Assembly: GCA_046076045.1 (NCBI GenBank)
Contig: JBJTRI010000083.1
Location: 1 to 61,742 of the forward strand
Length of the DNA: 61,742 nucleotides
Origin: JAIOPA01 sp046076045
Lineage (GTDB): Bacteria > Eisenbacteria > RBG-16-71-46
Direction: 5' to 3'
A program made the position numbers and the translations under genes. Below, piece after piece: positions 9,677 through 17,888 of the stretch (position 1 is the stretch's first letter; every line of letters begins with the position of its first letter). The notes beneath the pieces are model-generated. The model had not been told where the DNA came from. It made no database searches and saw nothing but the letters and a program-made list of their open reading frames with translations.

Positions 9677-11082
9677 TCCGCCGCATCCTGTCGTCCGTCG
9701 TGTCGTGCGGCCTCGCCGTCGCGCTGCTGGCCGCCCCCGCCGCGGGGCAGTCGAGGACGGCCGCGAAGTCCGGGGGCGCGAGCGCGACCGTGCGCGCCAC
9801 GCTGCCCAACGGTCTGCGCGTCGTCATCGTGCCGTCCTCCCGCCTGCCGCTCGTGGACCTGCGCCTCGTGGCCCGCGCCGGTTCGGTGCAGGACCCCAAG
9901 GGCCGTGAGGGCCTCGCCCGCCTGACCGCCGACCTGCTCACGCAGGGCGCGGGGCCTCGTGGTGCGCAGGAGCTCGCCGAGGCCATCGAGTTCGTGGGCG
10001 GCGAGTTGTCCGCCACCGCGGGAGCCGAGCAGCTCACCGTGTCGTGCGAGGTGCTGGCCAAGGACCTGCCGCTCGGCCTCGAGTTGTTCCGCGACGTCGT
10101 CGTGTCGCCGTCGTTCGCGGCCGAGGAGTTCGCGCGCAAGAAGGACGAGACGCTGGGCGCCATCGCCTCGGCCAAGAGCGAGCCCTCGGTGGTCGCCGAG
10201 AACGCGCTGGCGCACTGGTTCTGGGGCGAGGGCAGTCCGCTCGCGCACCCGGCCATCGGTTGGGAGTCCGGGTTGTCGGCCGTCACGCGCGACGACGTGC
10301 TCGACTTCCATCGCCGTTTCGTCACGCCCGAGCGGTCGGTGCTCGTGGTGGTGGGGGCGGTCGAGCCCAGGGCGTTGCTCGTGTCGCTGCGGCGCGCGTT
10401 CGCGGGCTGGAAGCCCGGAGGCCCCGTGCCCGCGGCCGAGCCCTACGGACCGGCCTCGCCCACGCCGGGTCTCTCGATCCGCGTCGTGGACAAGCCCGAG
10501 CAGACCCAGTCGCAGATCCGCATGATCTGCCCGTCGGTGCCGCGCGGGCACCCGGACTGGTACGCGATCCAGGTCGCGAACACCATCCTGGGCGCGGGTT
10601 TCACGTCGCGGCTCGTGAACTCCATCCGCGTCGAGCAGGGCCTCACCTACAACATCAGCTCGCGGTTCCAGACCTATCGCGCGGCCGGGGCGTTCCGCAT
10701 CCAGACGTTCACGCGCAACGAGAAGCTGCGGAAGTGCGTGGACGCGGTGCTCGCCGAGGTCACGAAGCTGGTCGAGGAGGGCCCCACCACGGCCGAGCAC
10801 GACAAGGCGCGCAACTACCTGCGCGGCCAGTTCCCGCTCGGGCTGCAGTCGCCCGACGAGCTGGCGGGCGAGATCGCCGACGTCGAGTTCTTCGGCCTGC
10901 CGCAGGACTTCATCGCCCTTTACCCCGACCGCATCGCGGCGGTGTCGCTCGACGACGTGCGGCGCGTGCTGCGCACCCACTTCTGCACGAAGGACCTGCG
11001 CCTCCTCGTGGTCACGAATGGCGCGCTCGCCGCCAAGGAGCTCGAGGGGCTGGGGCCGATCGAGGTGAAGGCGATCGACTGA
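9673..11082 (+). CDS. M16-family peptidase-like protein, non-catalytic subunit
   Basis: 469 residues, signal peptide at the N-terminus (SVVSCGLAVALLAAPAAGQ). It has the same two-domain M16 fold as its upstream neighbour, but the zinc site is gone: where HxxEH should be it reads GLARLTADLLTQGA. The C-terminal half keeps the R/Y pair used for substrate binding (FTSRLVNSIRVEQGLTYNISS). An active subunit followed by such an inactive one is the classic bacterial M16 heterodimer. The start codon overlaps the stop of the active subunit, so equal production is likely. A GC hairpin (11112-11142) lies downstream. Confidence 0.88.
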   Translation: MIRRILSSVVSCGLAVALLAAPAAGQSRTAAKSGGASATVRATLPNGLRVVIVPSSRLPLVDLRLVARAGSVQDPKGREGLARLTADLLTQGAGPRGAQELAEAIEFVGGELSATAGAEQLTVSCEVLAKDLPLGLELFRDVVVSPSFAAEEFARKKDETLGAIASAKSEPSVVAENALAHWFWGEGSPLAHPAIGWESGLSAVTRDDVLDFHRRFVTPERSVLVVVGAVEPRALLVSLRRAFAGWKPGGPVPAAEPYGPASPTPGLSIRVVDKPEQTQSQIRMICPSVPRGHPDWYAIQVANTILGAGFTSRLVNSIRVEQGLTYNISSRFQTYRAAGAFRIQTFTRNEKLRKCVDAVLAEVTKLVEEGPTTAEHDKARNYLRGQFPLGLQSPDELAGEIADVEFFGLPQDFIALYPDRIAAVSLDDVRRVLRTHFCTKDLRLLVVTNGALAAKELEGLGPIEVKAID

Positions 11083-11111
11083 CGCCCGCGCACCCGGCTG
11101 GGCTAGGATGG

Positions 11112-11142
11112 GCGGCCCGGACCCCGCGTGGGTCCGGGCCGC
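11112..11142. terminator. 13-bp GC hairpin, probable terminator of the M16 operon
   Basis: Perfect 13-bp stem with a 5-nt loop (CGCGT), 30 bp after the second M16 stop. It lacks a T-tract. A TAGGAT hexamer (11104-11109) just upstream could be a -10 box for the MFS gene; if so the hairpin would instead be the very start of its 5' leader. Confidence 0.5.
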
Positions 11143-11191
11143 ATCGCGTCCCACCCCGAACCGAGCCGGCCGCGCGCCGCACGAGGAGCCC

Positions 11192-12418
11192 GTGAGCGAG
11201 ACCCCGGAGCGCGCCGCGCCCGCCCCCGACCGCATCGCGGGCCTGCCGCGCAACGTGTTCGCGCTGGGGATCACGTCGTTCCTCACCGACGTCTCGAGCG
11301 AGATGCTGGTGCCGGTGATGCCGCTCTTCGTCACCGCCACGCTCGGCGCCTCCATGGCGAGCCTGGGGTTGCTCGAGGGCTTCGCCGAGGCGACCGCGTC
11401 GTTGCTGCGACTCGTCTCGGGCCGCATCGCCGACACGCCCGAACGCCGCAAACCGCTCGTGCTCGCGGGCTACTCGCTCTCGACGCTGTGCAAGCCGCTC
11501 ATGGGTCTGGTGGCGACGTGGCCGGCGCTGCTCGCGCTGCGCTTCGGGGATCGCGTGGGCAAGGCGATGCGCAACCCGCCGCGCGACGCGCTGCTCGCCG
11601 ACTCCGTGCCCGATGCCGAGGTCGGCATGGCGTTCGGCGTGCACCGCGCCATGGACACGTTCGGCGCCGCACTCGGGCCGCTGCTCGCGTGGTGGCTGCT
11701 CGCGCACTGGGAGTCGGCGGGCAGCGAGGCCTACCGCCGCATCTTCCTGGTCTCGGCCGTACCCGCCGTGCTCGCGGTCGTGGCGCTGTGGTTCCTCGTG
11801 CGCCCGCCCGCACCGCGCGCCGTGACCTCGCGTCCGGCCGCCGACCGCACCCCGCTCGGGAGCGGGTTCCGGCGGTTCGTGATCGCCGACGTGCTGTTCC
11901 AGCTCGGCAACTCCAGCATGGCGTTCCTGCTGCTGCGCGCGGGCGGCGTCGGGTTCGGGGTCGGCGAGGTGGCGCTGATCTATCTCGGCTACAACCTGCT
12001 CGCGGCCGCGCTCGCCACGCCGTTCGGCGGGCTCTCCGACCGCATCGGTCGCCGCCCGTTGCTGCTCACCGGCTATGCGCTGTACGCCGTGGCGTACGGG
12101 GTGGCGGCGTTCGTGCCGTCGCGCACGGGCGCGCTGGTCGCGTTCGCGCTGCTCGCGGTGCACATCGCGCTGGTGGACGGGCAGGCGCGCAGCCTCGTCG
12201 CCGACCTCGTGCCCCGCACGCGCCGCGCTGGCGCGTACGGCGCGTACCACGCTGCCGTGGGCTGCGCGCTGCTGCCCGCCAGCGTCATCGCGGGCCTGCT
12301 GTGGCAGCACGTCGGGCCCGCGGCCCCGTTCGCGTTCGGTGCGACCTGCGCGGTGGTCGCCGCGTTCGTGTTCGGTCTGCTGCGCCTCGCGCCCGCAGGG
12401 TCGGAACGCCATGCCTGA
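11192..12418 (+). CDS. Major facilitator superfamily transporter
   Basis: 408-residue inner-membrane transporter with about twelve helices. The N-terminal half contains VFALGITSFLTDVSSEML, then DRVGKAMRNPPRDALLADS (the loop 2/3-like motif region) and GVHRAMDTFGAALGPLLA. The C-terminal half repeats the pattern with GGLSDRIGRRPLLLTGY. This pattern is seen in MFS proteins annotated as multidrug or sugar/metabolite exporters, but substrate cannot be told. GTG start at 11192, preceded by GAGGAG; the frame further upstream reads through a hairpin and was discarded. The last codons overlap the thiL start by 8 bp, suggesting co-transcription. Confidence 0.85.
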   Translation: MSETPERAAPAPDRIAGLPRNVFALGITSFLTDVSSEMLVPVMPLFVTATLGASMASLGLLEGFAEATASLLRLVSGRIADTPERRKPLVLAGYSLSTLCKPLMGLVATWPALLALRFGDRVGKAMRNPPRDALLADSVPDAEVGMAFGVHRAMDTFGAALGPLLAWWLLAHWESAGSEAYRRIFLVSAVPAVLAVVALWFLVRPPAPRAVTSRPAADRTPLGSGFRRFVIADVLFQLGNSSMAFLLLRAGGVGFGVGEVALIYLGYNLLAAALATPFGGLSDRIGRRPLLLTGYALYAVAYGVAAFVPSRTGALVAFALLAVHIALVDGQARSLVADLVPRTRRAGAYGAYHAAVGCALLPASVIAGLLWQHVGPAAPFAFGATCAVVAAFVFGLLRLAPAGSERHA

Positions 12419-13451
12419 CCCGGTCGGCGAGTTCGAGCGCATCCGCGCCATCGTCGCCGCGCTGCCGGCGGGCGACGGCGTGGTGGTGGGCCCCGGCGAC
12501 GACGCCGCGGTGCTGCGCCCCACGCCGGGCCACGACCTCGTGGTGACCACCGACACGTTCGTCGAGGGGCGTCATCTCCGACGCGAGTTGTGCTCGCCGA
12601 CCGAGGCGGGCTCGCGCTTCGCGGCCGCGAACCTGTCGGACCTCGCGGCCATGGGTGCGCGACCGCGCTGGGCGGTGCTCGCGCTCGTGCTGCCGGCGTC
12701 GTGGACCCCGGCGGCCGCCGCGGCGTTCGAGCATGCGTGCGCGCACGCGCTCGCGGCCGACGGGGCCGCGATCGTGGGCGGCAACCTGTCCTCGGGTGAC
12801 ACGTTCTCGGCCACGCTCACGCTGTTCGGCGAGTGCGCGCGCGACGCGGCGTGGCGGCGTTCGGGTGCGCGGGACGGCGACGTGCTCGCGGTCACGGGTT
12901 CGCCGGGCGGTGCCGGGGCGTTCGTGGCGCTGGCGCTGTGGGGCTCGCCGCCGTCGCGCGAGCACGTGCCCGCTGCGCTCGTCGAGCGCTTCGTGTCGCC
13001 ACCGTCGCGCGTGGCGTTCGCGCAAGCGTTGGCCCCGCTCGGTGCGGTGCGGGCCGCGATCGACGTGAGCGACGGGCTGGTGGCCGACCTCGCGCACCTG
13101 ACCGAGGCCAGTGGCGTGGGCGCAGTGCTCGCCGCGGACGCGCTGCCGGCCGATGACGCGCTGCGCGAGGCGGCCCGCCGGTTGTCGGCGTTCGCGGGCC
13201 AGGAGCGCGGGCCCCTGCCCGCGGGCGAGGCGGGCTTCCTGCGCCACCTCGTGACCGGGCCGAGCGACGACTACGAACTGCTGCTCGCGCTCGACCCGGC
13301 GCGAGTCGAGGAGGTGCGAGCGATCGCCACCGCGCACGGTGTGCCGCTGCACGTCATCGGGCGCCTGGTCGCGGGGAGCGGCGTCGCGCTGGACGGCGGT
13401 CGCGGCCCCGAGCCCCTCGTGGCGCGCGGGTGGGACCACTTCGCGTCCTGA
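12411..13451 (+). CDS. thiL: Thiamine-monophosphate kinase
   Basis: ATP-dependent kinase making thiamine diphosphate, the final step of thiamine cofactor synthesis; cytosolic. 346 residues, slightly longer than the usual ~320. It opens with the ThiL/PurM-type ATP-binding glycine-acid motif VVVGPGDDAAVL, followed by VVTTDTFVEGRH, then AAANLSDLAAMGARP, a strongly diagnostic ThiL phrase. IVGGNLSSGDTFSATLTLFGE, AIDVSDGLVADLAHL and TGPSDDYELLLAL follow in the family order. The start overlaps the MFS gene. An insertion of about 10 Gly/Pro-rich residues before the DDYELLL segment accounts for the extra length. No other thiamine genes are in the window. Confidence 0.93.
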   Translation: MPDPVGEFERIRAIVAALPAGDGVVVGPGDDAAVLRPTPGHDLVVTTDTFVEGRHLRRELCSPTEAGSRFAAANLSDLAAMGARPRWAVLALVLPASWTPAAAAAFEHACAHALAADGAAIVGGNLSSGDTFSATLTLFGECARDAAWRRSGARDGDVLAVTGSPGGAGAFVALALWGSPPSREHVPAALVERFVSPPSRVAFAQALAPLGAVRAAIDVSDGLVADLAHLTEASGVGAVLAADALPADDALREAARRLSAFAGQERGPLPAGEAGFLRHLVTGPSDDYELLLALDPARVEEVRAIATAHGVPLHVIGRLVAGSGVALDGGRGPEPLVARGWDHFAS

Positions 13452-13504
13452 AGCTGCACGGCGTTCGTTACGCGTGAACCGTCTGCGCCACAAGTCGTTG
13501 TTCG

Positions 13505-13534
13505 TTGTGACGCGCACCCGGCTTCCACTATCCT
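13505..13534 (+). promoter_or_regulatory. Candidate promoter of the cytochrome-like lipoprotein gene
   Basis: TTGTGA (13505-13510), 18-bp spacer, TATCCT (13529-13534); each box matches four of six consensus bases. The -10 ends 10 bp before the ATG at 13545, leaving a leader of only a few bases and no Shine-Dalgarno. Confidence 0.45.
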
Positions 13535-13544
13535 CCTACGCACC

Positions 13545-14513
13545 ATGACCCTCTCGACCCCGATCACCCGTCTCGCGAGCGCACTGCTGTCGCTCGTCCT
13601 GTTCGCAGGTTGCTCCGACCTCGGCGCTCCCGTCGCCCCCCGCATCGTGCTGTCCGAGTCCGCGCTCGCGTTCGGGGCCACGGTCGTGGGCGGCTCGGTG
13701 GTGCGCACCCTCTCGGTCTCGAACACCGGTACCGGCAGGCTGCGAGGCGATGCCGCTCTCGAGTCGTGCGACGGGTTCGCCATCACGGCCGGCGGGGGCG
13801 CGTTCGACGTGCCGCCCGGCGGCCGTCACGACATCGAGGTCACCTTCACCGCGCCCGTGATCGGCGACGTGTCGTGCGAGCTCGCACTCGGTGCCGGTCT
13901 GCCGCGCGTGCCGCTCACCGGTACCGGCCTGCAGCAGGCCACCGGTGCGGTGTGCGCGGTGTCGGTGTCGTCACTCGACTTCGGTTCGCTCCCGGTCGGG
14001 ACCAGCCGGCTGCTCGTGTTCCGCGCGCGCAGCGTGGGCACCGCTCCGGTCAACCTCGACGTCCTCTCGAGCTGTCCGTCGTTCGCGGTGTTGAGCGGCG
14101 CCGGGCCGCGCACGCTCGCGCCCGGGGACTCGGTCACGGTGACCGTGGAGTTCCGCCCGACCACGGGTGGCCTGCAGCAGTGCACGATCGCGACCGGTCC
14201 GGGCTGCCCGGTCGTCTCGGTGCTCGGCGTCGGAACCACGGTGTCGTTCGCCACCACCCTGCGGCCCATGCTGCAGGCGCGCGGGTGCACGGGTTGCCAC
14301 GGCTACTCGAGCACGGCGCAGTTGGTGAACGTCCCGAGCGGTGCCGGGGCCCCGCTCATCAAGCCGTTCGATCCGAACGGCTCCGTCCTCTACGCCCGCA
14401 TCGCCAATCTCGGCACGCTCGGTCGCGCCATGCCGCCTGGCACGACCGGACTCAACGCCGCCGAGCGTCAGGCCTGGCGCGACTGGATCCTCGAGGGCGC
14501 GCAGAACAACTGA
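13545..14513 (+). CDS. Lipoprotein with two choice-of-anchor-D-like domains and a C-terminal cytochrome c-like domain
   Basis: 322 residues. A lipoprotein signal ends in LFAGCS, so the mature protein is lipid-anchored. Two beta-sandwich modules follow (about residues 35-125 and 135-225) with the LSVSNTGTGRL and FRARSVGTAPVNL patterns of HYDIN/choice-of-anchor D domains. The last ~90 residues look like a single-heme cytochrome c: CTGCH is the heme-binding site and RAMPPG offers a methionine ligand. Four to six other cysteines in the sandwiches could form disulfides. It is followed by an outer-membrane barrel that also has CxxCH and by yceI. Electron transfer on the cell surface or in the periplasm is a reasonable inference; the partner is unknown. 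Confidence 0.75.
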   Translation: MTLSTPITRLASALLSLVLFAGCSDLGAPVAPRIVLSESALAFGATVVGGSVVRTLSVSNTGTGRLRGDAALESCDGFAITAGGGAFDVPPGGRHDIEVTFTAPVIGDVSCELALGAGLPRVPLTGTGLQQATGAVCAVSVSSLDFGSLPVGTSRLLVFRARSVGTAPVNLDVLSSCPSFAVLSGAGPRTLAPGDSVTVTVEFRPTTGGLQQCTIATGPGCPVVSVLGVGTTVSFATTLRPMLQARGCTGCHGYSSTAQLVNVPSGAGAPLIKPFDPNGSVLYARIANLGTLGRAMPPGTTGLNAAERQAWRDWILEGAQNN

Positions 14514-14596
14514 TCGTCTCGGGTTCGCGGCGTGCGAACCGTCGCTCCCGTCCCGCGGTCGGTCGTGACCGCGCATTCTTCACCGGAGACCGTCCC

Positions 14597-15718
14597 ATGT
14601 CCCGTCCGCTTCCCGTCCGCCTCCTGGCCCCGGCGCTCGTCGTCGCGGTGTCCTGCCTCGTCGTCGCGGTCGCGACCGCAGTGCCGCGCTACTCGGCGCG
14701 CGCCGAGCAGGACTGCAAGCTGTGCCACGTCTCGCCCGGCGGTGGCGGCATGCGCACGGCGTACGCGGTCGAGGAGTTGATCCCGAAGGAGCTGGCGATG
14801 TCGGCGCACCGCCCCGAGGCGTTGGTGGGGCTCGAGACGCGACTCAACAAGGTCGTGCGCGTGGGCGCGGACTTCCGTCAGCAGTTCATGCTCGAGGACG
14901 AGACCGCGCCAGCGGCGGCCGTGCAGGGGTTCTTCCCCATGCAGGGCGACCTGCACCTGTCGTTCCAGCTCGACCCGCGCCACCTGTTGTTCTACCGCCG
15001 CGGCACCACGAGCCTGCAGGAGTTCGGCTGGCAGGGGCAGGTGCTGCCGTATGACGGCCACGTGCGCGCCGGCCGGTTCGTGCCGTCTTACGGCTGGCGC
15101 TTCGACGACCACACCATGTACGTGCGCGACGACCTCGGTTTCGCGCCGCCCGCCAACTCCGATGCCGGCGTCGAGGTGGGCTTCTCGCCCAAGCACGGCG
15201 ACCTGCGCGTGTCGCTGGTCAACGGCAACCGCGGCGGCCTGCTCGACAACGATCGCCGTTTGGTGGTGGCGGCCACGGGCGGCTTCCGGTTCCGCTTCGG
15301 GTCGGCCGCGGCCTACGTGGGCGCGCAGGGTTGGAGCCAGCCGGGCCTGAACGAGGACTTCACCATGGCCGGCGTGCACGGCTCGGTCGCGCTCGGCAAG
15401 TTCACGTGGGTGGGCCAGTACGATCGCACGCGCCGCGACCCGGTGGTGGGTCGCGACCTCGAGACCACGGTGTCGTCGCACGAGTTCAGCGTCGAGCTCG
15501 AGCGCGGCGTGGAACTGCTCGGCACGTTCGACTGGTACGACCCCGACCGCGACCTCGCGAGCGGGTACCGTCAGCGCTGGGGCGCGGGTGCGCAGCTCAT
15601 GCCGCTGCCGTTCATGAGCGTGCGCGCCATGCTGCGCCGCACCGACGTGCATGCGGGTCCCGCGCTCGGCGGACAGGACGGCTCCGAGGCGCTGTTGCAG
15701 CTCCACCTGCTCTACTGA
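14597..15718 (+). CDS. Outer-membrane beta-barrel protein with N-terminal CxxCH heme motif
   Basis: 373 residues. A signal peptide (ALVVAVSCLVVAVATAVP) is followed at once by AEQDCKLCHVSPGGGGMR, a c-type heme attachment motif. The remaining ~300 residues alternate hydrophobic and polar amino acids with many aromatic and Gly residues, and end in LLQLHLLY. A terminal aromatic residue and regularly spaced strands are typical of a 14-16 stranded porin. The layout (one heme at the mouth, barrel behind) is like the Cyc2-type cytochrome-porin fusions used for outer-membrane electron transfer, though no specific Cyc2 similarity is claimed. ATG at 14597 has GGAGA upstream. Neighbours are the cytochrome-like lipoprotein and yceI. 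Confidence 0.65.
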   Translation: MSRPLPVRLLAPALVVAVSCLVVAVATAVPRYSARAEQDCKLCHVSPGGGGMRTAYAVEELIPKELAMSAHRPEALVGLETRLNKVVRVGADFRQQFMLEDETAPAAAVQGFFPMQGDLHLSFQLDPRHLLFYRRGTTSLQEFGWQGQVLPYDGHVRAGRFVPSYGWRFDDHTMYVRDDLGFAPPANSDAGVEVGFSPKHGDLRVSLVNGNRGGLLDNDRRLVVAATGGFRFRFGSAAAYVGAQGWSQPGLNEDFTMAGVHGSVALGKFTWVGQYDRTRRDPVVGRDLETTVSSHEFSVELERGVELLGTFDWYDPDRDLASGYRQRWGAGAQLMPLPFMSVRAMLRRTDVHAGPALGGQDGSEALLQLHLLY

Positions 15719-15735
15719 TCGTCCGGGGGTCCGCC

Positions 15736-16329
15736 ATGCGTCCGCTCGCCACGCTCGTCGTCCTGCTCGCCCTCGTCGCGCCGGCGCAGGCCGCGACCTT
15801 CGCCGTGAAGCGCGGCGGCGAGACGCGCGTGGTGTTCGTGTCGAAGGCGCCGACCGAGTCGTTCGAGGGTCGCACCGATCGCATGGACGGCACGCTGGTG
15901 CTCGACCCCGATGCGCTCGGCGACAGCCTCACCGTGCGCCTCGAGGTGGAGATGGCCGGGCTCTCGACCGGCAGCCGTCTGCGCGATCGCCACATGCACG
16001 AGCGTCACCTCGAGACCGCGAAGTACCCCAAGGCGGTGTTCGAGGGCGCGACCGTGTTGTCGCCCGCGGGCGCGAGCCTGGTGCCGGGCCGCACGACCGC
16101 GTTGCGGCTCGCGGGCACGTTCACGCTGCACGGCGTCAGCCGACGACTGGTGTGCGACGCCCAGGCCACGCTCACCCGCGACGCGGCGGGCGAACGCATC
16201 GCGTTCGTGGTCGCGTTCCCGGTGACGCTCGCGGACCACGCCATCTCGCGGCCCGAGATGCTGTTCCTCAAGCTCGCCGAGACGCAGCAGGTGCGCGTCA
16301 GCGCGATCGCTTCGTCGTCGCGCCCTTGA
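15736..16329 (+). CDS. YceI-family periplasmic protein
   Basis: 197 residues with a signal peptide (LATLVVLLALVAPAQAA). The body is a lipocalin-like barrel of the YceI family, proteins that bind isoprenoid or amphiphilic ligands in the periplasm. Typical segments are SFEGRTDRMDGTLVLD, RDRHMHERHLETAKYPKAVFE and AGTFTLHGVSRRL. The ATG at 15736 follows GGGGGT. It lies 17 bp after the heme-barrel gene, so probably shares its transcript. Its 3' end overlaps the convergent ogt gene by 32 bp. In other bacteria YceI proteins often accompany cytochrome b561 genes; here the companions are CxxCH proteins. Confidence 0.88.
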   Translation: MRPLATLVVLLALVAPAQAATFAVKRGGETRVVFVSKAPTESFEGRTDRMDGTLVLDPDALGDSLTVRLEVEMAGLSTGSRLRDRHMHERHLETAKYPKAVFEGATVLSPAGASLVPGRTTALRLAGTFTLHGVSRRLVCDAQATLTRDAAGERIAFVVAFPVTLADHAISRPEMLFLKLAETQQVRVSAIASSSRP

Positions 16330-17065
16330 CCGGCGCGGCCGCACGGGCCGCCTTCGGTCGCGTGGAGGGGGCGGCGGTCCGTCGGCTCGCACTCACGACG
16401 ACGCCCACCTTGGAGCGCTGACGCGGGGTCGTCGCACCCTTCTTGGTGGCGCGGGCAGCGACGGTGCGCTTCGCGGTCGCTACGGGAGCGGCAGTTGCCG
16501 ACACGCGCTTCACGAGCTCGCCGATGACGCGGTTGTCGTCGAGTCCGCCGAGCTTGCCGAACCGGCGCTCCGACTCCACGAGCCACGCGCGCCGCGCGGC
16601 ACCGCCCACGGACTCGATCGCCTCGCCCTTGGGTCCGGTGATGCGGTGGCAGGGCGCGACGATGGCGATGGGGTTGTGCGCGAGCGCCTCGGCGATCGCG
16701 GCCGTGTCGCGCGGTCGGCCGAGCGCGCGTGCCAGGTCGGCGAGGGTGCGCGTGGTGCCGTACGGCGTGCGGGCCAGCTCGAGCACGAGTGCGCGCGCGG
16801 CGTCGTCCCCGGGCGGGTCGAGCGGCCAGTCGAGCGCGCGGCGCGTGCCGTGGAACCACTCGGTCAACTGGTCGGCGAGCGGCCGCAGGTCGTGCAGCGA
16901 CATCTCCCACACCGAGCCCGGTGCGGCGGCTGCGTGCGTGGCGATGGTGCGCTTGAGGCTGCGGCGATCCATGTACTCGACGTGCCGCAGACCCTGGTCG
17001 GTCGCAGCGAGGAACAGCAGGCCCAGCGGCGCGGGCGCCGACATGACGTGGTAACGGATGCGCAT
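16298..17065 (-). CDS. ogt: Methylated-DNA--protein-cysteine methyltransferase with a long basic tail
   Basis: Suicide DNA-repair enzyme that removes alkyl groups from O6-methylguanine. Residues 1-175 are a complete MGMT: an N-terminal domain, then TPYGTTRTLADLARALGRP (helix-turn-helix) and IAIVAPCHRI with the acceptor Cys139. The family normally ends near residue 170. Here ~68 further residues (188-255) are rich in Lys, Arg, Ala, Thr and Pro and resemble histone H1-type tails. The start at 17065 is supported by a promoter (TTGACC-N17-GAGACT) ending 7 bp upstream, implying a leaderless transcript; MSAPAP at 17044 is a less likely alternative. The tail coding region overlaps the end of yceI on the other strand. 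Confidence 0.9.
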   Translation of the reverse strand: MRIRYHVMSAPAPLGLLFLAATDQGLRHVEYMDRRSLKRTIATHAAAAPGSVWEMSLHDLRPLADQLTEWFHGTRRALDWPLDPPGDDAARALVLELARTPYGTTRTLADLARALGRPRDTAAIAEALAHNPIAIVAPCHRITGPKGEAIESVGGAARRAWLVESERRFGKLGGLDDNRVIGELVKRVSATAAPVATAKRTVAARATKKGATTPRQRSKVGVVVSASRRTAAPSTRPKAARAAAPVKGATTKRSR

Positions 17066-17072
17066 GGCGACG

Positions 17073-17101
17073 AGTCTCGCCCCGACCCTCGCAGGGGTCA
17101 A
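17073..17101 (-). promoter_or_regulatory. Promoter of ogt, leaderless
   Basis: Minus strand TTGACC (17101-17096, five of six), exactly 17 bp, then GAGACT (17078-17073). The -10 box ends 7 bp before the ogt ATG; there is no Shine-Dalgarno. It lies against the stop codon of the upstream ICMT-like gene. Confidence 0.6.
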
Positions 17102-17103
17102 GG

Positions 17104-17787
17104 TCACCGCGCGGGCGGGCCCCAGCGCGGCCACAGCGCCCCGGTGCGGGACGCGTACGCGGTCCACGCCTCGCCGAAGCGGCCGGCGAGCAGCGTCTCC
17201 TCGCGCCGGATGCGCGCGACCTGCACCGCGAGCATGACCGCCACCCACGGCAGCGCGACCGCGCTCCCGAACGCGACCGCGGTCCCGAGACTGGCGGCGA
17301 TCGCCCCCAGGTAGCCGGGATGACGCACATGCGCGTACCAACCGCGCGTCTCGAGCGTGTGGTCCTGTTGCAGCGCGACGAGCGGCGAGAAGCGTGCGCC
17401 CAACTGCCGCATGGCCGCGACGCGCAGCGAGAGCCCGAGCACCGCCACGCCCACGCCCACCCAGCCCACGACCTGCGGCGCGGGCAGCGACCACGTGCCC
17501 GTGCGCCCACCCCACGCCGCGAGCGCGGGGATGGCGAGCGGCAGCAGGGCGAGTGCGGCCATGGCGAGCGCGTCGGGGCGCGAGTGCTCGACGCGCTGCC
17601 CGCGCACCGGGCGCGTCGCGTTGAGCGCGAGGCCGATGCCGAGCCACAGTGCGAGCAATGCGAGCGCGCGGGGCTCGGCGAGCATGGCGTTCACGCCCCC
17701 GCAACCCCACGCCAGCAGCGCCGCCTCGACGACGGTGGCCAGCGCGGCGCGCAGGGTCGCGATCGCGAAGCGGGGGAGGGCCGACAT
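17104..17787 (-). CDS. Isoprenylcysteine carboxyl methyltransferase-like membrane methyltransferase
   Basis: 227 residues with about six membrane helices. The C-terminal half has the ICMT/phospholipid N-methyltransferase signature: GWYAHVRHPGYLGAIAASLGTA, then RIRREETLLAGRFGEAWTAYASR. These residues bind S-adenosylmethionine in the family. In bacteria the substrate is usually unknown (lipids, thiols or small isoprenoids). The ATG at 17787 has no Shine-Dalgarno but has TAGGCT ending 7 bp before it, again a leaderless pattern. The gene is divergent from the DUF2231-like gene and lies upstream of ogt, which has its own promoter. Confidence 0.8.
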   Translation of the reverse strand: MSALPRFAIATLRAALATVVEAALLAWGCGGVNAMLAEPRALALLALWLGIGLALNATRPVRGQRVEHSRPDALAMAALALLPLAIPALAAWGGRTGTWSLPAPQVVGWVGVGVAVLGLSLRVAAMRQLGARFSPLVALQQDHTLETRGWYAHVRHPGYLGAIAASLGTAVAFGSAVALPWVAVMLAVQVARIRREETLLAGRFGEAWTAYASRTGALWPRWGPPAR

Positions 17788-17794
17788 GGGCGCG

Positions 17795-17800
17795 AGCCTA
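17795..17800 (-). promoter_or_regulatory. -10 box (TAGGCT) of the ICMT-like gene
   Basis: TAGGCT on the minus strand ends 7 bp before the start codon. No clear -35 box at 17-18 bp. Confidence 0.4.
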
Positions 17801-17888
17801 GCATGCGGGCCCGCACGTGCGCCGCGCGGGTCCGCTGTCCTATGCTGCGCGGCGTTGGCCCACGTCCCGTCCCGTCCCGGAGGTCGCC

